In this document: piece by piece, positions 57,849 through 64,000 of the stretch
Position numbering within the stretch: position 1 is the first letter of the stretch
How the letters are laid out: each line of letters begins with the position of its first letter
NCBI GenBank assembly: GCA_003008705.1
Contig: PDUO01000015.1
Span: 501,290-565,289 of the forward strand
Direction: 5' to 3'
DNA: 64,000 nt
Origin: Pezicula radicicola
Taxonomy: Eukaryota > Ascomycota > Leotiomycetes > Helotiales > Dermateaceae
Notes under the pieces: generated by a model
Databases searched by the model: none
The model's input: only the letters and a program-made list of their open reading frames with translations
What the model was told of the DNA's origin: nothing
Translations under genes and position numbers: made by a program

Positions 57849-60800
57849 GACTTCCCTGTCTCCTGTCCTAAATTGATAAACTTATAAAGTCTAAAACAGC
57901 TGCGTGTGGCCGGTGCTCTCCCTGTAACTCGGTAACTTGCTAACTGCAGAGTGGGACATGCTGCGTGACGTTTGGGAAGGATACTGTATAGCTCTAGCAT
58001 GTATATATGTAGTTGAGATGATCTTCTGTCTCGCAGCAATTGTCTTTAAGACATGAGGAAACTCTGCTCAACAAATTCAACAAGTTAGAAGAGTTGGACG
58101 CAGATTCGCGATATATCGATTGAGCGGCGCGAAAGGTGTCATGTCGAGCTGAGTGCATACGAGTGGTCGTTACAACCAGTGACCATGGGCTAGTGGATGG
58201 AACATCCAGACCAATTATTCCAGCTCGTGGGTGCACAAGATAACGGCACACGTGAAATTCCTACCAATCCTACCAAATCCGCCCTGCTGGTTAACATGGT
58301 TAGTTTGAAAGAGACGGCCTTGAGGGCTTTGATAGCACCAGTAGCGGGGCATTCTCTCTCAGTGGCCTGCGTTTTTATTGCCTGTCCCTCCTTTCTGGAT
58401 GGCTGGAGGATGGGTAATTATGGAGGCTTCATCTCGTGGCTTCAAGTAGAGGCTCACAACAAATCCCATCCCATTCTTACACGAGTACCGTATTCATTCA
58501 TGAGGCACAGCGTGTGGGGGGCCCAGAGGTACGCAATTCCGTCTGCTGTGCTTTCTCTTTCTACTCTGCAACGAAGGACAGACATAGCACGACGACGTTA
58601 AATGCCATCGGATGTCATCAAGTGAGACGAGAGACAGCATCCCAATGTCACATCATCCATAATTCTCAGGAGATTCTGAAGCTAGAATAGCCCTCTTGTC
58701 ACCCTACCTAAATTGTACATTTCCTGTATTATTATCCTTTTATGGTCCCTGGTGTGGACAGCGAGGAAAAAGGCGGTGGTTGTACACAGCGCAATGCTAG
58801 TAGTAACGGTTTTTTTGCTCTGAAGTAGAGCCAATACCAGGCGCAAGGCTGACTTGCATGTTATAGATAGCTACAAGTACCTTCCCTAACCATTTATATT
58901 CCTATCTTTGAACTTAGAAACACTTATTATATAAAGTTTGAGTGTGTACTAGAGCGTGCTGCACACCCCACGCGCTCCTGCACTCTGCAGCGTAGGTGCT
59001 AATGCAGCGAGTTATCTTACTTACCTCCTTTAGAGCTTGATAGAGTAGATAATCATAGGGAGATAGCCTATCGAGAATATCAATTATGGCTCGAGTAACT
59101 GAAAGGACGTATTTTATACTATTCGGATGACACTTGCAGAAAGATAATGATCTTAGCTTTATCTACGGTTGACAACGCCTAAGTAAGCTTAAGAGTCGAA
59201 CTTGAGAGTGCTAAGTTTATTTGAGTAAAAACAAAACATCGGTTCTGTCTACAACACCATCTATACAATATGTATTCTATATAATGTTGAAGAGCACTTG
59301 GTGAGATAATGCCAAATATTGTGTCTCCACGACCCGCTCAACATAACTCACTTATTGTACGATTCGTATCTCCGAACTGAACACGAGTTCCTTCGATATA
59401 ACTTCCGATTTCATTCGACTTCAAAGTTCTAGAATCGGAGGATAGAGTAGAGAGGTTCCTTAGCCGCACTTACAAAAATGGGTTCTTTCATAAGTAACCT
59501 AGGTAAAGATGGGGCAGCAACGAACCAGCAATCAGTCCCAGTACCATCCTCGGCACCTACCGAAACTGCAGAACAGAGAATATGGCTCAAGAAATAGAAA
59601 AGACTCCACACCATGCTGCATGCAGTCTGAAAGAGGCCCGTCCCTTCCAAGTTTATATGCTTTTTACCCCTCTCTCCACTTATGGTCGTGTGATGTGGTG
59701 TTGTGTTGGGCGATAGGAGTTTTATTGATTTTACGTTGCGGGATGCAAGGATTCCCCGCGATATTCCGTACGAGTACCGTACGCGATACCCCAGAGATCT
59801 CTTCTTACAACAAGAGCTAGAATATAACATACAGTAGCAACTTCTATGTGAGACTACTATGTGAGACATGCAGAGAGAAATTGACCTACTGCAAGGTAGC
59901 GAGCGATCTGAAAGAAACGGAATAACAGTATGCTCACTGGTGGGAGGTGCTGTGCAGGCTCCAAACGTGCGTACCCGGAGCCGGCCTACAATGTCAATGT
60001 CCCCTCACCACGCGACGCCGAGGTCACTGCTTCGTTTATAAGTTGCCAAGCCATTCAGTTACATCGACCATTCAATTTCGATGTGTCGGGCAGCCACCGG
60101 CAGCTATATACCAGTAGTACTGTGCTGTACTGTATTTGGAAGGAAAAGTATCTTACAGTCACGGACCGAGGGTGGAAAGGGGCTGGGAGTTGAGCTTAAC
60201 ACTGGTTGGTGTTGAAAGGAACCGACCGAGTCGGTGAGCCGATGAACCTCATATCCTCGCGCTAACCTGGGGCATTCGAGTCGTTAGACCAGTAGACTCC
60301 CCTGAGCTTGCACTTAATAGGCCTTAAGACTCCATAGTACGACCAAATGGACATCGAATTTGGGGCTCGCGTTCCAAATCTAGACAAACGAGGGTTGCGG
60401 GCTTGCCAAAAGCCTGCTTATCCTTCGTCGCTCCCTGCTTCTTTTCGCGCGTAGTGGTGCAACGGACCTCTTTTGGGTCTGGAACCTCTTTTGGATCTTA
60501 CGCCTGACCGCCTGCATGTTGAGGTTTCCCATCTCTCCCCATTTTCTCCTCATTTATCCACCCCCTGTATGAGGATTTTCTGCAGTAATTGCATGAGCTT
60601 TGTGTTTGCCGAAGTTGTGGAAAGAAAAGTGGCTTGGGGGTTTTGAATTTGCATCACCGGCAAGCAGCACCCATTGTACCTTAAGTACCACGCGGGTACC
60701 GCTCTTATTGTATAGTTTTTAGCACCTTGCATCGAACCCCAAAGGTCCAAATTGCTTTCGGTAGGCAAGTTGCGTGTTGTGCCCTGCCCTTTGTGATATG

Positions 60801-61024
60801 TACCACAGCCATTCGGGTCACACTGCTGCACATTTGCATTAGTTGACTGTTGATCGATCTGTCTAGATTACATATAACGGGCCTTCACATAAGATCTCAT
60901 ATTTAAGATGGTCACAGTCACTTAAGTTTCCGTAGAACCGGATAGACCTACTGTAAGTCAATTTCCATCGTCTATTGAAGAATTTCAATCTCAAACAGGG
61001 AATTAGTTGAAACCCACACGTTCA
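57849..61024. other. 3.2-kb spacer without a supported gene
   Basis: Frames at 58197-58601 (plus), 59429-59869 (minus), 59930-60193 (plus) and 60550-60831 (minus) are the longest but lack domains, and their residue make-up looks like read-through of non-coding DNA. GC content is higher here than in the first kilobases. An unseen multi-exon gene is possible. Confidence 0.4.
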
Positions 61025-61891
61025 ATGACACACCCTCTTCGCGATCCCAAGACAGGGAAACGTCGGCCGAAGCAAGGAGAGCCGTTTGACCCAGTAGACC
61101 TCAGTCGTCGTCTTGAAGCGCACTTGGCAGAACAGAAGGCCTTGTCGGAGCGACGACGGGCAGAGATAAAGGCAAAGGAGGCAGCTGCCCAGAAGCTAGA
61201 GGGCTATCATCATGTACCAAAGATGGCAGCAACTTCTTTCGCTAGAACAACGACACCCGATGCACTGCGCCAGGTCCATAAGCTGTCTGAGCATGTTCTC
61301 AAACACCAGTTAGAGGCCTCTCCCCTCAATGACCCAATCACTGGCCTGCCTCTGATGGGCATCCAACGAGTTCAAGCCATGGATCAAGTGATATTGAAGA
61401 GTGAGGTCTTGAAAGCCAGGAATCAATTCCAATGGAATCGTGACATGGAAGAGGCAGCAGAGGCAGATGTTGAGCGAGACATCAACAAACCAGTTCGTCG
61501 GACATTCAGTGGCGAATTCTCACACCTACTTGGACAAAAAGTCCACAAACCTTGCAGGCCACTAAGCACTGGCGATATATTTTCAGAAGAGGATGAAGAT
61601 ATACTTGTGACTGGAAAGCCGAGAACGAAACTCGTTCATGATGCAAACGACCACCGAAACGATTGGGCACAACGTGACGAAAATCAGGCGCAGGGTAGGC
61701 GGACAGTGAAGGATCGCGTCAGCCCGTTTCTGAGGAAGAGGGACTCGGTGTGGATATTGAAGGGAAAGAAAGAGAAGACCAAGACAGAAAGGGATGAAGT
61801 GGTGCCTGCGCTGGGCTTCTTTGGGTCACCGTCAGATGTTGGTAGGGCTAGCAAAGGATTTCTTGCTCGCTTCAAGCGTCATCCCAGTTGA
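61025..61891 (+). CDS. Hypothetical fungal protein, charged, one exon
   Basis: 288 aa from the ATG at 61025; I do not recognise the family. The first half is rich in Lys, Arg, Glu and Ala (RRLEAHLAEQKALSERRRAE, IKAKEAAAQKLEG) and predicts a coiled coil near 25-60. The next region (ATSFARTTTPDALRQVHKLSEHVLKHQLE, PLNDPITGLPLMGIQRVQAMDQVILKSEVLKARNQFQW) looks like folded helices. The C-terminus is basic and Ser-rich (RVSPFLRKRDSVWILKGKKEK). No signal peptide or membrane segment. The frame continues upstream to a TTG, so ATG 61025 is the first usable start. Confidence 0.7.
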   Translation: MTHPLRDPKTGKRRPKQGEPFDPVDLSRRLEAHLAEQKALSERRRAEIKAKEAAAQKLEGYHHVPKMAATSFARTTTPDALRQVHKLSEHVLKHQLEASPLNDPITGLPLMGIQRVQAMDQVILKSEVLKARNQFQWNRDMEEAAEADVERDINKPVRRTFSGEFSHLLGQKVHKPCRPLSTGDIFSEEDEDILVTGKPRTKLVHDANDHRNDWAQRDENQAQGRRTVKDRVSPFLRKRDSVWILKGKKEKTKTERDEVVPALGFFGSPSDVGRASKGFLARFKRHPS

Positions 61892-62212
61892 CGGGCCTGA
61901 TTTTTCTTCGCATTTCATGGCGTTCTATGGATTGGGTCTCTATTTAGACTCTGATATCGATATAATCCTATTCAGTGAGACCAACTGCGTGACAGGGAGT
62001 ACGCATGCCTCTGCCCTACGCGACCTTTCAAGGTCTTGGGCATATTCGCCATACCAACGGCCTTCCTGCACCATTGTCAGCATTCTTTACACAATAAGTA
62101 TGACCAAAGGCAGCATACCGCATATCCTGTGTAGTGCGATGGGCTTATCGGCCCTGGAAGTGCCTCTGACAAGGATTTTCTCTTAAAGATCAACTTTCGT
62201 CCTTCCACACTC
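61892..62212. other. Intergenic between convergent genes
   Basis: About 320 bases between the stop codons of the unknown protein and the HIT zinc-finger gene. No feature recognised. Confidence 0.4.
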
Positions 62213-62952
62213 TCATCTTGATTCGCGACTGAGAAGCTCTTGTATGATTTTCCTGTCTTCCTCAGTCCGTTCTTTCTCCACGAGTTCTACAGCTACTTCC
62301 TCTTCGCCAGATAGGATCTGGAGAACGAGCTTACAAAACTCTCTTACTGCCTCCCCATCTTTCCCGTATGTCGATCGGGCGGCGGCCAAAGCCTCGAGGC
62401 CATTCTGAATACCCTTGTCTCTGTTCCAACGCTCTGTGCCTCCACGGCCTCCTCCGCGAGATTTGAATTGTGCCTGGCCATCCATCTCATCCAAAGGCTG
62501 CAGGGTTGCAGTGTGGACCTCTTCAAGTTGTGACGGTAGACGAGGATACTGCTTGAAAAGCTCTCGTAGTTTATCGGAATCTTCCAAAGCTGTGAACGGA
62601 TCCCGGAAGCCAACAGTGCCTGCGCGAGCCTTGGGCTGAACTACATCTGAATTGGATTTTGGGATTGAGTTGGGAGTAGCAGCTGGGGTGGTATCAATGG
62701 CAGGGTGTGTGGCTTTATGCTGTGTTGAGCATGCGACGGAACAGCTTAAAAGTCATTAGTAGAAAAAGGCATATAGCGTTGCCATTGAAGAACTCACTAG
62801 GGAAGTTGGCAGCGAGTGCATTTGTATTTGGGAACCTTTTCGTTGCAGACGCCGCAGAGTTTTGGTGCTTCAGGTACGGGGATTTCTGTCGATGATCCAT
62901 TGTCTTCGCCACCTTCTACGGTAGGCGAAGGCGGAATTTCTTCGATTGACAT
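62213..62952 (-). CDS. HIT-type zinc finger protein
   Basis: Exon 1 62952-62798 and exon 2 62744-62213 give 228 aa (phase 2 join). The HIT finger near residues 31-63 is CGVCNEKVPKYKCTRCQLPYCSVACSTQHKATH, with the paired CxxC, CxxC and CxxxC knuckles and terminal histidines. After a Pro/Ser linker comes GFRDPFTALEDSDKLRELFKQYPRLPSQLEEVH, a helical pattern like the C-terminal part of Hit1/ZNHIT3. These proteins help assemble box C/D snoRNPs through Rsa1/NUFIP partners; other HIT proteins belong to SWR1/INO80. The Hit1-like role is inference. The tail ends in acidic and basic helices. Confidence 0.85.
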
Positions 62953-63425
62953 TTTGCTGGGTTTGCAATGTTTGGGTTATGTAAGAATGAAGTTGCGATG
63001 TTGTTGTTGTAGGAAGGTGCGGTAGAAGAAAGGCTCAGCCTTGCGGTCGCTATCATGAAAAATGCTTTAAGACGGTTTCTGATTGGCTACGTGCTTGCCT
63101 CTCCACAACGAGTAATTAAACTGAGCCAGAGATGATGTAAAATGCAGCTCATATTCGTGGAGTGAATATGATTTACCAAAAATTTCATAGTGTCTGCTAA
63201 GAGTTGGTGGTTGCCGTGTAGTAAATAAAAATGATTTCGGATTGTCGCGCTTTTTTTTGGTCAGTCGCGACACATGAAGTCAAAAGTTTGCGTCATGATC
63301 TCCGAGCGCGCATCATATCAGATCGGATTACAAAGACCGGTGCCAAAACTGCCTTTTGCCACAAAGTGCTTTCAATAAAAAAACATCCTTTTCCATAACC
63401 CCAATTCTTTTAACTGAAACTCAAC
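62953..63425. promoter_or_regulatory. Divergent intergenic region between HIT protein and NFU1
   Basis: 473 bases shared by two divergent promoters. A T-run is present near 63251-63258. No specific element recognised. Confidence 0.4.
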
Positions 63426-64000
63426 ATGGCTACCAGAATGGTCCAAAGGGCAGCTGTACCGCTGTTTACAAAGACTCGGCCGACGAAAACATCAACGCCC
63501 TTCGCTTTCGCAAGAGGTGTACACCAGAGCACTAGGTTGCCTTCAATGGCAGCTTCGAATTCAAGAACACGGCCTACATTGCAACCGTTACACCAGCCTT
63601 CTAGCATGTTAAAACCAGCAGCTGTTGGAGGGAGCCGGAGTATCTTCATCCAGACGGAAAATACGCCGAACCCTGATGCCCTCAAATTCCTCCCAAACCA
63701 TCCTATTCTACCTCCCGGGCTCCCAACTCCTTTCCTCGAGTATCTCAATCCTCGGTCCACTCTTGCGCCTCCTTATCCATCACCTCTCGCAGCGCAGTTA
63801 ATGAATATTGACGGAATCACCTCGGTGTTTTACGGAGCAGACTTTATAACAGTTACAAAGGCAGCAGATGCGAATTGGGCATATGTGAAGCCTGAGGTGT
63901 TTAGCCTTATTACCGAAGCCGTTACATCTGGAGCGCAGATTGTCAACATTGCAGATAATACGTCTGGGGAGAATGGGCAGGAAGGTGGGGAGGAAGACAG
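63426..64000 (+). CDS. NFU1: Mitochondrial iron-sulfur scaffold NFU1 (partial, cut by window edge)
   Basis: 191 codons from ATG 63426 are in the window; the gene runs off the right end. A basic, Ser/Thr-rich presequence (RMVQRAAVPLFTKTRP, RGVHQSTR) suggests mitochondrial import. The Nfu N-terminal domain is clear: FIQTENTPNPDALKFLPNHPILP, then SPLAAQLMNIDGITSVFYGADFITVTK and WAYVKPEVFSLITEAVTSG. The C-terminal NifU-like domain with the CxxC that holds the cluster lies beyond the window. Nfu1 passes 4Fe-4S clusters to targets such as lipoate synthase and complex II. Confidence 0.93.
   Translation, partial: MATRMVQRAAVPLFTKTRPTKTSTPFAFARGVHQSTRLPSMAASNSRTRPTLQPLHQPSSMLKPAAVGGSRSIFIQTENTPNPDALKFLPNHPILPPGLPTPFLEYLNPRSTLAPPYPSPLAAQLMNIDGITSVFYGADFITVTKAADANWAYVKPEVFSLITEAVTSGAQIVNIADNTSGENGQEGGEED

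Noticed and set aside
58197..58601. 134-aa open frame in the large spacer
   Set aside because: No domain, no start context and composition like non-coding DNA; no splice-linked neighbour found.
59429..59869. 146-aa minus-strand open frame
   Set aside because: Rich in Ser and Cys with no motif; a chance frame in a long spacer is more likely.
60230..60300. Possible tRNA-like sequence with GCATTCGAGTC
   Set aside because: No acceptor stem or D arm could be paired around it.
1..64000. CRISPR arrays, bacterial operons or prophage
   Set aside because: The sequence is eukaryotic with spliceosomal introns. No regularly spaced identical repeats were seen apart from the 3-copy 15-bp repeat.

Overview
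The window is nuclear DNA of a filamentous ascomycete (Pezizomycotina), most likely a leotiomycete, although the exact order is inference. Genes have several short introns of about 45-130 nt with GTRNGT donors, CTAAC/CTGAC branch sites and YAG acceptors. The products are fungal: an RpdA-type histone deacetylase with a long acidic tail, a GH76 mannanase, a Zn2Cys6 regulator, two P450s and a LaeA-like methyltransferase. Genes are separated by AT-rich spacers. Exon joins below were rebuilt by hand from splice signals and checked for phase; they are predictions without transcript support.

Left third (1-23 kb). An AT-rich, degenerate repeat region leads into a small unknown gene hidden in three exons, then a divergent housekeeping pair, proteasome lid deubiquitinase RPN11 and class I histone deacetylase rpdA. 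Next come ribosomal protein L23 (uL14), a secreted endonuclease/exonuclease/phosphatase protein with a jacalin-like tail, an MFS monocarboxylate-type transporter divergent from the exon-junction protein Y14, an intron-containing tRNA-Leu(CAG), a GH76 glycosidase, and a large CCCH zinc finger plus RBR E3 ligase with a pure Glu/Asp tail.

Middle (23-45 kb). A LaeA/UMTA-like methyltransferase cut into at least ten exons, some only 19-38 nt, lies next to a 436-bp inverted-repeat element (MITE-like) and a membrane P450. Then follow a gene broken by one stop codon, a divergent pair of small genes (unknown protein and Tim17/22/23-like protein), mitochondrial proline dehydrogenase, an unknown RRM-like protein with a possible alternative last exon, a GHITM/Bax-inhibitor-type mitochondrial membrane protein, a methionine sulfoxide reductase A, a 2.7-kb gene-poor stretch and a small SnoaL/NTF2-fold protein.

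Right third (45-64 kb). Here are Mgs1/WRNIP1 AAA ATPase, a second P450 convergent with a Zn2Cys6 transcription factor, a 992-aa protein joining a degenerate Ras-like P-loop domain to RasGEF_N and RasGEF domains, 3.2 kb without a clear gene, an unknown protein, a HIT zinc-finger protein, and the start of the Fe-S scaffold NFU1 cut by the window edge.

The genes do not form one pathway. Housekeeping genes (proteasome, chromatin, ribosome, exon junction, mitochondria, replication stress) alternate with accessory genes (P450s, methyltransferase, secreted lectin-hydrolase, GH76, regulator). The most unusual items are the GTPase-GEF fusion, the CCCH-RBR protein, the MITE beside a methyltransferase with no visible start codon, and several genes visible only after splicing very short exons.
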